Source: Acanthaster planci
Lineage: Eukaryota > Echinodermata > Asteroidea > Valvatida > Acanthasteridae
Assembly: GCF_001949145.1 (NCBI RefSeq)
Contig: NW_019091480.1
Span: forward strand, 105,552-169,551
DNA: 64,000 nt
Reading direction: 5' to 3'
The first letter of the stretch is position 1. Every line of letters begins with the position of its first letter. Positions 12,116-24,705 of this stretch are shown piece after piece. The translations under genes were made by a program, and so were the position numbers. The notes under the pieces were generated by a model, which saw only the letters and a program-made list of their open reading frames with translations, did not search any database and had not been told where the DNA came from.

Positions 12116-15100
12116 GCAAGCGGATAGGCCTGAACTCACAGAGAAGAGATTTATCACAGCGGGATCAAAAAACCTTCTCAGCCAGGGTTATAAGAGGACA
12201 GGAGTTCAGAAAGATAATTAGGAGCAAGTTACTTTGTTTTCCTTTCCCCGCAGTTCATATTTTTGTCAAGGTCAATAAATAATAATTACATAACAAGTAC
12301 TTAGGCCAAAAGGCTCTTTTCTGCCCTCAAACAACCCACCCCCCTAAAAGCAGGAAATCTCCGTTCGGCTTTTTGAAATGCAAATTACTGTTTTCCGTTT
12401 TCATTAGAAAATTGCTTATTTTACAGTATACGAGATGGCCGACCAGGGGCTCACACACTTATAGTTTATCCCCCCTGTACAACGTACTGCATTGCGGTAT
12501 GCTGATTGAGGCCTTAGTGCAAGTCAGTAATTGATTACAGTTTATTTTCCGTTCATGCGCAGTATCGCGCGCTATAATTCACATAATGTATAAGTATTTC
12601 TGGGTTTGCGCGGGGACGTTAGTTGCCTCGTCCCCAATGTTGGATGATCGACAATCCAATTCCTGACTCGGAGAAAACGTTTGAGGTTTTGTACACAACG
12701 TACATGTATGGGGATCGGTAGCGAATTCCACGAAAGCGTACCCCAATTGATTTGGATTCCAGAGGGATAAATGTTTATTTTAGCAACCTTATAGGCCTAC
12801 AGCATGTGCTGTATAGGACGCCATTGCACTCGAGAGACGTTCTTTGCTGTGCGTCGTTGATCGAGCGTAAACGATTTGAAGGGAGTCAGAGTAGATACAG
12901 TTGTCATTGTCAGTAGGGTGTGCTGTTGATATATTGGTAACATAAACCTAGGATACACTCGACAACTTTCTGACAAGATTTAACTAGTCAGTGATATTCC
13001 AGTCCACTCCATTCTGTACCAAGCTTCTAAAGACGGTATGATAACACAAACAGTCCTTACTTCGAGGGTTTGTACTGTTTCGTGTAACATTACATAATTA
13101 ATTACAGGATAGAGTGAGTTGAAATAAATACATCTGTAACAATGAAACATTTTGTTCTCAGTCACAATTGACCCATCTGAGTGTAATGATCAGTAAATGT
13201 CGCCAGATCTGCAAATACGCCCCGACGTATTAAGAATACCTCTTAAGTAAAGGATGAATCCTCTCATTTGCACATTTTGAGCAATAATAAGTCGTTAAAT
13301 ACGTCGAACTGGGCCAATTATATTCCTCACATACCCAATGGATTTTTACTGAATTCTGGCAGGCAAAACGAGTATCTACGCGCAGAAGAGTATTATTCAC
13401 GCAGAACTGTATATTTATTTACTTTAATCTCCGCCTAAACGTTTCTTGTATAAGCCGAGTTGGTGGGGGTGGGTATTAAACCGAATGGAATCCTTTAATT
13501 CTTTAATTTGAATTGAAGACATCGAATCTTTAAAATGTTGTTTCTCTTTTTGTCGACGATGATTCTCCAAGGCGTTTCTTCAAGGCAGTAAGACGCATCA
13601 TTCTGAAACTTGGCATGAACGTCAATCCTGATCCTAAGGTGCACATTGCGAGTATGACGTAACGATGACGTCATCACTGCTGACAATTTCTTGACAGTAG
13701 TAATTCGTTTAAATGTATCTCCTGCACTAAACAAGGCACAGTCGACTCCCGTTAAAAGGAGGCTCTTGGGGCTTTTTAAATTAGCTTGTATTTTCCGACC
13801 CTCGTCTTATGCGAAAGCTGCTGTCTCGCTAGTCGTATGTGTCACCGATCAGCCGTAGGGCAAAGCGTACATCATGTGTAAAAATTTAATTTAGATATGA
13901 CTTATGATTTTCTGATTTGCACTTTAGACAACATGTTTAAAAACTGCTTAATAGGTACTACAAAGTCTAAAGTTCTAACGGTAGGAACTTCACGTTTCGA
14001 AAAACATTAAAATAAACGTGATTATGAAATTTATTATAAATAATTGAATATTCATTTTCTTCTTCACTACACTACATTGCTGCAAGTGCAAGCTCAATGC
14101 TATCGATGCGTGGCCATGACATTATAATCGGTCACATGACACAAACTTTAGAGGCCATTATCTACCGAACTTCAAATCTTACCAGATTGACTGCAAGTAC
14201 GATCGTAGCAAAAGGTATGTAGAAATAGTTGTAACGTTTACGTGGAGCAGTTCATGTGTCACATGACATGACCTTAAAGGTGCACTCTTCTAAATCAATT
14301 ATCAACAGAACTTCATGTTCCTTTTCTATTTTACCACAAAAGCACAATCTCAAAGACGACAACGATAATTACATGTACATGTACAAGGGTACAAATACGC
14401 TGCGCACGTTACTCGTACAAAGGTTTGGATGAAGGTTGGACGAGTGTATTGGGCTGTTGTTTTTCTACAAGCAATCACACTGGCACCAAAGCCCCAGATT
14501 AAAATGTTTAAGTTATATTTTTTAGCCAACTAGAGATTAAAACCGTGTTTAGCATTTCGTTACGATTTTTATTATTTATTACTTGCAACATTTCTGAAAA
14601 TGGTATATTTTCAAGTTTGCGTCACCCACGTAGGCTAACGCTGAATTTGTACGTTGCAAGTGACACCTCAAGCTACCTTTTCATATCAACCCACGTTGCA
14701 TCTAACCTTACAGTAAATAAGACAGGAGTCGGGTTTTTTTGTTACATGCCAGTCTTTTCCATACCTAAACTTGTTGCGACTCAGCGTGTTATCGAAATTA
14801 TTTTTGCGTCCCTCGTGTACAGCAGACCCTGCAGTGGCTGTAAGTTGGCATCATGTCGATAATCAAAAGGTTGGGTGCACACAGAAGAAAAAATAATGAA
14901 TTTTTAAAAAGAAAAATATTTGAAATCCCTTAACTTTTGAATTTGAAGGTAAAGCTTATACAAAGCATCTTTAAGACATGAAAATGGCCCGTGAAAAACA
15001 AAACAGAAAACAGGCATTTCGGCGTCAAAAAAGTAGGCCTTACCGCAGTAGAAATTAGGCAGTGCCGCTGTTACAAATATATTGTACATCTCTGTGTCCG

Positions 15101-17105
15101 ACTTCATCGTTTCCAATAACAATAACAGATGTGAAATAAAAGTATTACAGGTTTTACAATAAGACTGAAGTAGGGCATACGATATGTCTGCTTAGACACA
15201 ACTAGCTGTAAAAAATCCTAATCCCCCCCAAAAAATGAACATCAGCGGTCTGCAATCCATGCGCTCTGACTTTCTTTTGCCAAGAGACATTCAAACAGTC
15301 CAAAGAGATGGGGGTTTTGCATTAAATAAAGAAAAAGCATCAGTATTAACGAAAGGATACCGGTATAACAAAGATCATTTACTCCAATTCAACAACCTAG
15401 TTATCTAGCTATGGCACTGAGTGTGCATGAACTTTCACATGTTCTACACTACCTCACAACGCTTGAGAGAGCAATTCAAGCACTTCGCTCGAATCAACTT
15501 CGCTCATGGGTTGTTCTCAATCTAAATATTTTCGACGTAACTGTGAAATCGCCACATTGGACAGTGACATTACAAAACCGAAAGGTGAATCTACAAAATT
15601 GACTGGCGCATGGCAGAAGGGAATAGCGAAATTACGAGTTGAATGATGAAATTGGCGAATTGAATGTCGAAAGTGGCAAATCGAATGATGAAATTGGCAA
15701 ATTGAAGTAATCATCGAATGGAAAGGCGAAACAGTAGAACAATATGGTAAAGTCTACAAAGCCGCCGATGTCGTGCTACCGAAAATAGCATTCCATGTAC
15801 TCGTGTCTGGCAACAGACTGCTACCTGCGATACGATTAAGGGGGCAGTGTAACGATATTATTGTTTCCCATCAGATAGGCCTTTGGTACGTATATGTGTG
15901 TGCATGCAAAATTCGCATTTGTCGCCGAAATACGCGAGAAAAATGTCACGTTCTCTTGAGAAAGTTCTGATGGATACGATCCTGTGACATTGACAGTGAC
16001 GATGATGAACTCATCGATGTCGAGGATGACGGTGCGGAATCTGCTGAGGTTCGAACGAACGTGACATTGAGCTGCTATACCGGCGAGGCAGTCAACGCGT
16101 ATTGTCCCCGGTACTTTTCTTATTGAAGATGGTCCTCAGGACGCTGGATTAGTATAACCAAAACCCCGAAGTTCCTTTTGGCATATCGCTCGCTTATCAG
16201 CGACCTAGGAAACCTTTGAAATCTACACCCTCTCGTGTTGACAAACTTTGTCCATGCACCGTGACGATTCAATATGTTATCGCACGGAAACCTGGAGAAT
16301 ACAAGATCCAGATTTTTGCAGGTATTCCTCTCATAAGGTACAAGACCAGGGTATACTTTATTTCATGACCAAACGACAAGACTGAATAAACTGAGCCGTT
16401 AATAACAGTACACAGATACAACTGACTGAATCGTGGCATGGGGCGTAAGAGCGTTGTTTGATTGTCGCCCAAAGCAAGGCATGCACACAACGCAGAGCAG
16501 TGGGTTCCATCGTCAAGGCATGGGCTGTGCACGTGATAGGCCACCGTCATATCGGTCAGATAAAACAAACTCATCTTTGCCTTGGTCAACGGTCAATAAT
16601 AAGTAGCTGGGTGTTTGACAAAGGATTACAGGTTATCAACCAAAAAAAATCTGGGAAGGGTGTTGAATGTCGATAGCGTTCGAAAAGCAGTGCTTTAGTG
16701 CGGTGTCTCCCTCATGGTCAATATATCAGCAAAGTACACCTTCACATTTGCATGATTTGCGCGATGCGTCACGGTGCAATTCGAGTCTGTATGCGTAAGC
16801 TGCCCCCAGTGTTCACTGAAACTGCACAGGAGTAAAATACCGCAGCGAATGGATAAGGATACAGAATGGATCAAAAACACACATGGAAAAGCGGCCGGTT
16901 CGTGTTTTCAGCTAACGCGTAGCGATGTAAGTTAACATCATGAATCGTTTGCAGCGAAAATTGCTTGAGTTCAACTTTTGCGAATTTGCAGTACAAATAT
17001 TTGATCTGACATCGCAAAATTGTGTTTGCATCCGCTTTTGGGCGAAGTGTGAACCGGTCTTTAGATTGTACAAAAGGCAGATAATCGTACAATACACAAT
17101 CATAC
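12116..17105. other. No recognisable gene; short tandem repeat inside
   Basis: About 5 kb of AT-rich DNA. None of the reading frames (all under about 110 codons) looks conserved. A short acidic frame at about 15,970-16,126 (Asp/Glu-rich, about 50 codons) is the most protein-like, but it has no start or splice support. If the 5'-nucleotidase is intact, this stretch would be part of its first intron. I searched it by eye for the NHE-containing second exon expected for that family and did not find it. Confidence 0.5.
15621..15707. repeat. 21-bp minisatellite, about four units
   Basis: Four consecutive units of about 21 bases share the frame gaatgatgaaattggcaaatt, with a few changes per unit. 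Because 21 is a multiple of three, the array reads through without stops on the minus strand as a His/Ser/Phe heptad pattern. That is a by-product of the repeat, not evidence of a gene. Confidence 0.75.
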
Positions 17106-17111
17106 ACATAC

Positions 17112-17450
17112 CATAGCATCGTAGTCAACCATGTTCATGAAGTACGAAGTAGCTTCTCCTTTATACACATAGAACCACATGGTTCCCTGGAATTGGTCCC
17201 CTGCATCAAGCAACAGAACGTTCTCCTCCTCAGCCCGTATCTGATCAATCTTAGCAACTCGCCTCGCCACGCCACCGAAGCATTGCCCATCATCCGATTC
17301 CTTCCGGCTACACTCACCTCCATAACCGTCGAATTGTTCGAACCGGGCGTGCACATCGTTGGTGTGCAAGATGGTCAACTTGAATGTAGCGGCAGCAGAA
17401 AGGTAGCTAGCTGCTAGCATAGTGACCAGACTTAAACCTATCACTTGCAT
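17112..17450 (-). CDS. NT5E-like: 5'-nucleotidase (CD73/NT5E type), first coding exon only
   Basis: Encodes 113 residues. A hydrophobic signal peptide (about residues 1-21, MQVIGLSLVTMLAAS) is followed by the metallophosphoesterase start ILHTNDVHAR, in which Asp and His are metal ligands, then GGVARR and LLDAGDQFQGT with the bridging Asp, ending at YDAM. The exon stops at a GT donor (gtatgt, 17,111 downwards) in phase 0, which as I recall is where vertebrate NT5E exon 1 also ends. The family hydrolyses extracellular AMP to adenosine as a GPI-anchored ectoenzyme. I chose the start at 17,450 rather than an in-frame ATG at 17,552, because only the former puts the signal peptide first. The rest of the catalytic domain (the NHE motif exon onwards) was not found downstream in the window. 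It may lie in a long intron's far side, in the gap, or be absent. Confidence 0.85.
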
Positions 17451-20400
17451 GTCGACGCTCGTCTTGTTTACGACAAATAGATAAAAAGAATCCGGCCAAT
17501 GTACATTAAGATCCAGAATCTGTCGACGAAAATAATGTTGATAGATGTGCACACGGAGATTATGCTACTTGCACTTGAAAAGCTTCTCTCAATACCGGTA
17601 CTCGCAGATGCATCAAGCAAAATGACACAGCAAGTAGAAGTAATACCACAATAAATGAAGATATTCACACAGTGTTGCGACAAAAAGCCAAACTCGTCAC
17701 CATCACATACGGGAACATAATGGAGGTCTCACCAGGCAATCGTATCCGCGTGGTACTGGGTCGGTGACGGGACAGCAGTGTGTAATGCATTCAACTTCAC
17801 GGTTCAGCAATTCAAATTTAGTCCTTATGCAGATAATGTGTGACACGAACGTCGTAGCCGACCAGTCCACAATGTCAATAAATGAATCAAGATTACGACA
17901 ATAGGACGAGACAAAGGCAGCCAACAGAGGGGTTAAAAATCCGTTTAAACAGAAAAATTGGTCGAACATACAGTGCCCGATAACAGACAAATATTAATAT
18001 AAACACTTGTTCAGCAGCGATATACATGTGTAACTCTACACATACTTCTTCTGCGGCGCACAGCGTGTGTTTAGTTGACATCACCCGTGTGGTCCGAGAC
18101 AGGCTATATAGGCCTTTATGCCTAAATCATACCACGGAAAATGGGAAAATGTACAAAATTCTTCATGCACTACTTCGTTGAGGTATTTTCAAATCAAAAA
18201 AAGCATAAAATCAAGTACAGGCTACTTCATCGAAAACTCCATAAAATACTTTCAAACGTCGTGCATGTCAACTGACGTTACGTGCACGGTGCGCTAAAAC
18301 CCGCAAGAACGAAATGTTTTCACGAATAAATTCAAAATTATGTGAATATAAAGTGTAAAACTTATTTTGAATTCTATGAATGAAATTCCTTTCCACGTAC
18401 CAGGCAAGCGGATCTCACAATAGGTTCAAAGAAACAGTAGAAATTCAAATGAGATGGCCCTACAGTCCTACCGGACGCGCGCAGGCAAAAACCAAGGCTG
18501 CAATGGGTCAACATCATCTCCTACATTGAATGACCACTTTTTGTATACATGTATAGGGGTAGGGACTAGGGAGTACCACACTCGGCTTACTAGAACACTG
18601 TATAAGATGGCTGTAAATCCTCCTCAACCTGTACTTCATGGAGTTAAAATCGAACAGGTCTCCAGAGGTTTTGCGTGTTCAAAGCTTATCCAAAAAAAGG
18701 TGAGTTTGAAATGCCCAATATTATCACGAATTGCGAAGGAAATAAACTAATTCTTTGATCTCTTTGATCAGCAAATCCAATAAATAATGTTAAGCATCAT
18801 TTGACCGATGTTTTCAGGTTGCAGGCTTATTTTCAAACAAATATTTAAAGAATTTTAAACAATTTCACAAAGTGATTTTTTTTGTTTTTAATTAATGTGC
18901 CCGTAAAGAAACCATCCTTTCTGTCAATGAACTTAACCACAAACGGTTTACAAAGTGTGACCTTATTTCAGATCACGATTAAATAGAACATACGTGTGAA
19001 TGAACAATTTCGGGGGAACGATAAGATTATATTTTTTTGTAAATGTTGATAAATAAACTAAGATTAGACACTTTTTGAATTAGTCTGCACGAAAGACAGA
19101 GGCTTAAAAGGAAGACTCCTCTATATATCCGTCTGTTGTAGAACTTCGCAAGAGTACAAGTGTTAGCCCAGTCCGCAGCGGGCCTCATCAGGAAGTACAT
19201 TGTTTAGTGACACAGCTGAAGCAAGCGCAGTTGAAGTTGACTTGGGAAGACAACTGTTTCTCTGATGCAAGACATTGGGCTTACGTCTCCATGCCGATGT
19301 TGGCTGACCAACTGCCATCATAAAGGTGCACCTTGGTAAATAGACATAAGAGCCGTCCACCGAGCTCAACCCACTAAAAGTTGAAAGGAAAATGAAAGAG
19401 GACATGTCGAACATCGTTTTTTCTGTGCAGCCTGAACACCTGTAAGAGTTGTGAGTATTTTTTAAAATATTTATGAAGTATGAGGATTTATCACTGCTGT
19501 CTGTGGGAATTTATTTGCTGTGGTGCACTAATAAGTCAAGTTGGCAAGATGTTTCCTTGCCAACGTCGGCAAAACATTATAATACCTACGTTGGATGTTA
19601 GACTGCATTGGAATGTGGCCGACGTCATGTGGTGGAAAAGTCGGCCACAATCACCCGACCGACGTTGACAGAAAACCTAAAATAACATTGGCAGCGCGTA
19701 TCACGTTTACAAATATTGTAGCAAGAAATGACACATGGGCGACCTGTGTGTACATATTTTTATCTCCAGCGCAGCACGCGATTCAAGAATGTCTGTCTCA
19801 AACGAAACTGTTTGGATCAACTGAAGTCCATCCTAACATTGTTTGGTTCAGCACGACTAGTGGACGCCATGTTACTCCCCCGTATAGCACTGGCATCGAT
19901 CCAAATAAATTACCCAGCTTAATTAAATACTTTGCCAGACTTGGAGGGGGCTTTATCGATGAATGGCCTAATCCTTGAACGGTTGAAGCCACATTACCAT
20001 TGTAAAATGGCAGAGATGGTTCGGTGAGGTGCCTTTTTAGACCATTTTATGGTCAGTTAATGGGCCCAAAATTGTCTGCGCAGACCCAATCAAGATTGAC
20101 ATGTGACCTAGTTCTCAGCTATTTTGTGACGCGTAGATTGGATGGTTTGTCACAAAGACGGGTGAAAGCTATTCATATCGAGTAGATGCAACCCCTCATC
20201 AGTTCGGAAGGGCCCAGTTGGTTGGGAGCTTTCATTCGACGCGACCTTGAAGCGTGCATAGTCGTTCGTGAACCAAGGAAGTATCGTACATCCGGTACGC
20301 TTTTTTCCTAATTATCATAAAATGGGCGTATCTTAACCGTTGCACATTTGCGTTTTTCATCTCGGAAGGTTAGGGGAAATTATATTAATTTGGGTACACG

Positions 20401-21745
20401 AAGTCTGTTAGAAGACCGTTATACTTAGAATAAACAAGCCGAGAGTTCGAGTGAGTCTACATGCAGTATTTCGTTTTATTGGTTGGGAATTAGTTGGTTG
20501 GAGGATGTTTTACAATAGGAAAGAACAAGCCCGAAATTTACCTTAGCACTTAAGTTTGTAAGTGCCCACTAACCTGACCGAGCTTGCAGTTAACCACGCC
20601 CTTATATGATAAATACCCCTAACTTTCCTAGGAAAAAATTACGCATCCGGTACCACAGGATCCTCCGTTGCTAGAAATCAGCGCAATCTCTTGGTCCAGC
20701 TCGAGGTTCATTAACAGGACTCCCGGCTTGTATTTCTGGAAAATGTGGACAAAACGAGGCTCTCAAAATGGCTCCAGTTTGTAATGGCAATAGTCGTCAC
20801 GAACGTTTTCAGTGGTGATTATCTCTGGATAGCTCATCTTCAAAGATCATGTTTAAAGATTAGGAAATCGAGCTTTGATTTGACGCCCGTTTTCAAAGCC
20901 TAAGAATCTTGGAAGGCTTAATACTCACTTTTGGCAGCTTTTTGGTCTACCACCTCAAAAAAGGCCCTTCAAAATCTTACACGGTTAAACCCACAGGGCG
21001 AATGTGGATAAATCTCGTGTCATCATGGTGCATATCAACCGAATTGTAGGCAAATTGGACAGCAGTCTGACGAAGAAACAGGTCGGGAGGAGAAGCAGGA
21101 CAGGAGAAGCAGACACCGCGTTGGCTTTTAAGCTTTCTCGTAGCTTAAAGACGGATAAAATTCATTTTTTTATGGCGACTTATCCAAATTCTGTATACCT
21201 TGATTAGCCGAGAGCGCGTCCACTGACACAATTTTTTACATTTTTATTCAGTGTGCCAACGCTCACACGAGACAAACCTATGCAGCCTCGTTCTGAAAAA
21301 CTGCTATATTGATGGCATCAAAAATAACATAAAAAACGGCAATCCCACAAACTGTTCGCATTGTCAACTCATTCAATCTCGTATGATTATTCGTTTTTGA
21401 TAAACTTATGATTATTGTATTTAGTAATGTTTTATATATTTTTAAATTACACATAATGTAATCCAATCACTGTAAATTTTCGAATTTGTGTATTGGAGAT
21501 TTGTAAACCGAATGAAATAGATAAAATAAATACAATACCTTGGATGGTACCCACACTTGTGTTTTGGCGTACAGCATAAGCCTTTATCCATCTTTGAACC
21601 AAGGTTTTGACCACAAATGGGAAAGGGTAATGATGGTCGAAAATAGTCAGGTGCGCTTTTGACGGGCCAATTCAACGTATTGTCGTCGCTATATTTCTAC
21701 ACTCAGTTGGTAAAACAAAGAACATGGAATATTGATTTACTCATC
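17451..21745. other. No recognisable gene
   Basis: Non-coding by inspection. The segment just above 17,450 should contain the 5'-nucleotidase promoter and 5' UTR, but I see no distinctive TATA box. A short perfect hairpin sits at 19,541-19,563 (ttggcaag, 7-base loop, cttgccaa), next to related cgacgt-type words up to 19,670, possibly a decayed inverted-repeat element. Minus-strand frames around 19,160-19,410 look mildly protein-like but could not be assigned. Confidence 0.5.
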
Positions 21746-21751
21746 TGACGG

Positions 21752-22345
21752 TAATAATAATAATAATAATTGAAAATTTATAATGCGCTGTTTCTATAAA
21801 AATGATCAACGTCGCAGTACAAGTTAACTTAAACAATAATTAATTTAAGAAATGAAAGGATGAGGATAAATGAATAAGGATAAACGAATGAATGTCACCG
21901 CGCCAGTACCCAAACCGCAGTATGGGGATACGTCTGCCCCGCCAACAGGGAGAACCTAACCCTGCTGGCATCGGTGATGTCTCAATCTTTCCCGGGGACA
22001 GACGCCTCTAACCCTATCTACGATAAAAGAAAAGTAATTATACCAGACATGGTGACACTAAAATAACGAATCACAGCTAAACCTACGTTAAAATCAAAAA
22101 TAATAATAAACCTACTAGATAAGATTATTAAAATCATGAATCGTGCAGTGCAATATATCACTGTACAAATGCAACATTGAAAAGGTAAGTTTTCACTTTA
22201 CATTTGAAAACGGCAAGGCTTTGCTCGCACCGTATATTCCATGGCAAGGCATTCCATAATTTAGGAGCAGCCATTGCAAATGCCCTGTCACCAAGTGTGG
22301 GTAGCATTTTACCGGTGGACTTAAAGAATGCCCAGAATCAATGGG
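21752..22345 (-). mobile_element. LINE 3' end (C-terminus of reverse transcriptase plus 3' UTR)
   Basis: On the minus strand, 22,312-22,158 encodes the typical C-terminal LINE block: GDRAFAMAAPKLWNALPW, then a VFKCKVKTYLF-type end and a stop at 22,158-22,160. The following ~390 bases are 3' UTR and end in gcgcattataaatttt then an (ATT)n tail (21,752-21,768 on the plus strand). The 5' part is missing, as usual for truncated LINE copies. The gcgct/gcgca-then-(ATT)n ending resembles that of the LINE fragment at the window's right end. Confidence 0.8.
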
Positions 22346-24442
22346 TGGGGCGTTAGAAAAATACTGACTGCTTTTAATGTTGCGCTATTGTAAAATCCAG
22401 CCTCCCAGAATCCTGCAGCTCCTTGTACGGATCACCTTCACAGACAATAGTTTTCATTACAGCATTCCAAGCAGACAATATTTTGTATAATATGGATTTT
22501 CTTTCCTTGCGTCAGTGTATCATGTCGTTCGGAATTTAAGATGCATGTCGTTTATTGCGGAATTCCAGTTAGAGTGGCAAACCAGGGGACTCCCCTTGAA
22601 GAAACACATGCCGAAAGAACTGACATCGTGTCCCTATGCTGAAAAATCGGCGGAAGGCGAATCCAAGTGAGGCTCCCTGCGAACGATCTCGCGGAAACCA
22701 CGCAAAAAATACGCCAGACGCTCACTAGGCGGTTCATTTATTATAAGGGAATCTGGTTGTTCTTGGGGCAAGTATTAAATTGGGGAAACTCGAGTGCAAT
22801 TTCATTTTATCTGAGCGAAGAAATTTCACTCGAATTCGTCAAACTCCTTTTAGTTTCAGTCGGAGGGAGTGAATTCACTCTTTGGAATTTGGAGAGCGTG
22901 TCAAAGTATTTTAGCTTTCCACTAAAATATGCCTCGTGAACAAAGCCAATTTTGGCAACACCTGCTCTGATATCTCGATTCTCAGTTTCAGGAAATCCTG
23001 TATTGTGACAGGTTCACTTTAAACGGCCTTTTACATGTATTATGCATGCATAAATAGCAGGTCATGTTAAGTACATGTACAAATAGCGCTTGAAATATAT
23101 GGTTGGACAGCCAGAGCACCCCCATCGGGCTTCATTAAGCATGCCAGATTGAGTTTTCCTTTTGTGCCATGTAATGCATGAGAGGCCCGACAAGAATTAA
23201 TCTGGACTTAAAAATACTGCATTAAGTGTAGTGTACAATGTAAATAAAAAAAAGATGACACAGTAAATGTGCTTTAAATGTGGAATGTTTCCGCATTTTA
23301 CTGGTCTGGAATGAACGGCCCCAGAGGCACAGTATGTCTTGTTTTGTTATGTCTGAACTTTGACACAACTGCCTGGTTATTTTCTTCGACTGTGCTGTCT
23401 CAGACTGTGAGACCACATGTGGCGTAAAATTTTGTGGACGAGTAGGGCAAGGGGAGATGGGGGATGTCCAGTGAGGGTTAGGGGCGAAAACCACGTGATG
23501 TAGTCATTGGTGGCCCTCAGACATACCTCCATGAAAATAGGGTTTTGTCGGATCCGACCATTTTCCAATGCTATGAAATACCCTGGTATTGTTGTCTTTT
23601 TCCAGACTACGGTTACACCCGATGTATGCCTTTTTTGAATGAGTCAAATACATGTACATTATGTATTAACTGAAAATACAGTTTGCTCCTCAAACGATAT
23701 CAACTGAATAGGCCGAGTAGTAATTGGGATCGTTGAAAAGTCATCCGAATTATAAACAGCATTAATATCAGGACGGTAATTTTATCCTGTAATCCGTCCG
23801 TCTACCCCCTCTGAAACCAATAGGGCCTACTAAATCTTCAAGTGCATGATTATGTAAAATTGAGTTCCTTACTACAAATCTGTCTCGAAAGCTCCAGGCG
23901 AAATCCGAATACAATCCGAATCCGACAGCTTAGATTCGATCTGATTGGATTCAGAATGAATTCGGATTGGAAACCTTTACTTTGAACATTCATTTTCTGA
24001 TTGTCCAAAGGTTGCGAGAAAAAAATTTTGACCCCAATAAAAAAACTTTTTCACGATGATTACAGCAATCCTGGCAACTCTGAAGGCATGACAGATCAAA
24101 ATGTGGCAACTTGTATGAAGTCTGCTATTGTTCACAAGTATAATAGCCTTGTTTACTTGAACACAGACAAGGGTTTGCGACCCCAGTGACGTCGCTTGTG
24201 TGGCAGCAAGCTGGTTTAGTGCACATAGGCCCAACTACAGCGTACAAAGTCCCTTTAGTGTACCTGTGATTATGGGTGCATTCTAGTGATTTTCGTAGGT
24301 TGACATATTCAAACGTGTCCACACAGTCTCAGATTTAACACAACATACACAGCTATTTCCAGATCAGGATTATCTCGTCCAATGTAACAAGCATTAACCA
24401 AAACTAACAACTGTTCAGACAGTTCTGCTTTTTGGTGCACTG
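22346..24442. other. No recognisable gene
   Basis: Only short frames on either strand; no splice-flanked coding segment, RNA gene or transposon protein seen. Confidence 0.55.
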
Positions 24443-24443
24443 T

Positions 24444-24705
24444 ACTCTGTAAAGGCAAAAGGGTGAAAAACTCGCTCTCAAAAAGAGAGTTCTCTAAAAG
24501 AATGAACACCACGCTGAAAAACCACTCTAAAAGAGTGAAAACTTCTAAAAAAGTGTGAAATTTCCACTCTGCCAAGGAGCCATATAATTACGACAACTCA
24601 AGAAAGTTGTCATTTTGTATGCCTCCTCTTTGAGCGATTTTCACTCTTTTTGTAGTGGTTTTTGCACTTTTTCGAGTGGTTTTCACTCTTTTGCCTTAGG
24701 AGAGT
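24444..24705. mobile_element. Fold-back (hairpin) MITE, about 262 bp
   Basis: The whole element folds on itself. Left end ACTCTGTAAAGGCAAAAG and right end, reverse-complemented, ACTCTCCTAAGGCAAAAG begin the arms. The arms then contain several variants of a short unit built on aaaagagtgaaaaccactc. They meet at a central hairpin with stems around cgacaactc and aagttgtc (24,594-24,614). Each end abuts a TA, which would suit a Tc1/mariner-type TA target duplication, though that is inferred. There is no coding capacity. The internal repetition of the arm unit is unusual for a simple MITE. Confidence 0.7.

Noticed and set aside
11123-12221. Very long open frames on both strands
   Set aside because: They consist almost wholly of the undetermined-base gap, so they have no meaning.
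15970-16126. Short acidic frame with DIDSDDDELIDVEDDG
   Set aside because: Protein-like, but only about 50 codons, opens directly after a stop and has no start codon or splice support.
16269-16589. Minus-strand frame considered as a second exon of the 5'-nucleotidase
   Set aside because: It lacks the NHE motif and any similarity to the family beyond strand and position.
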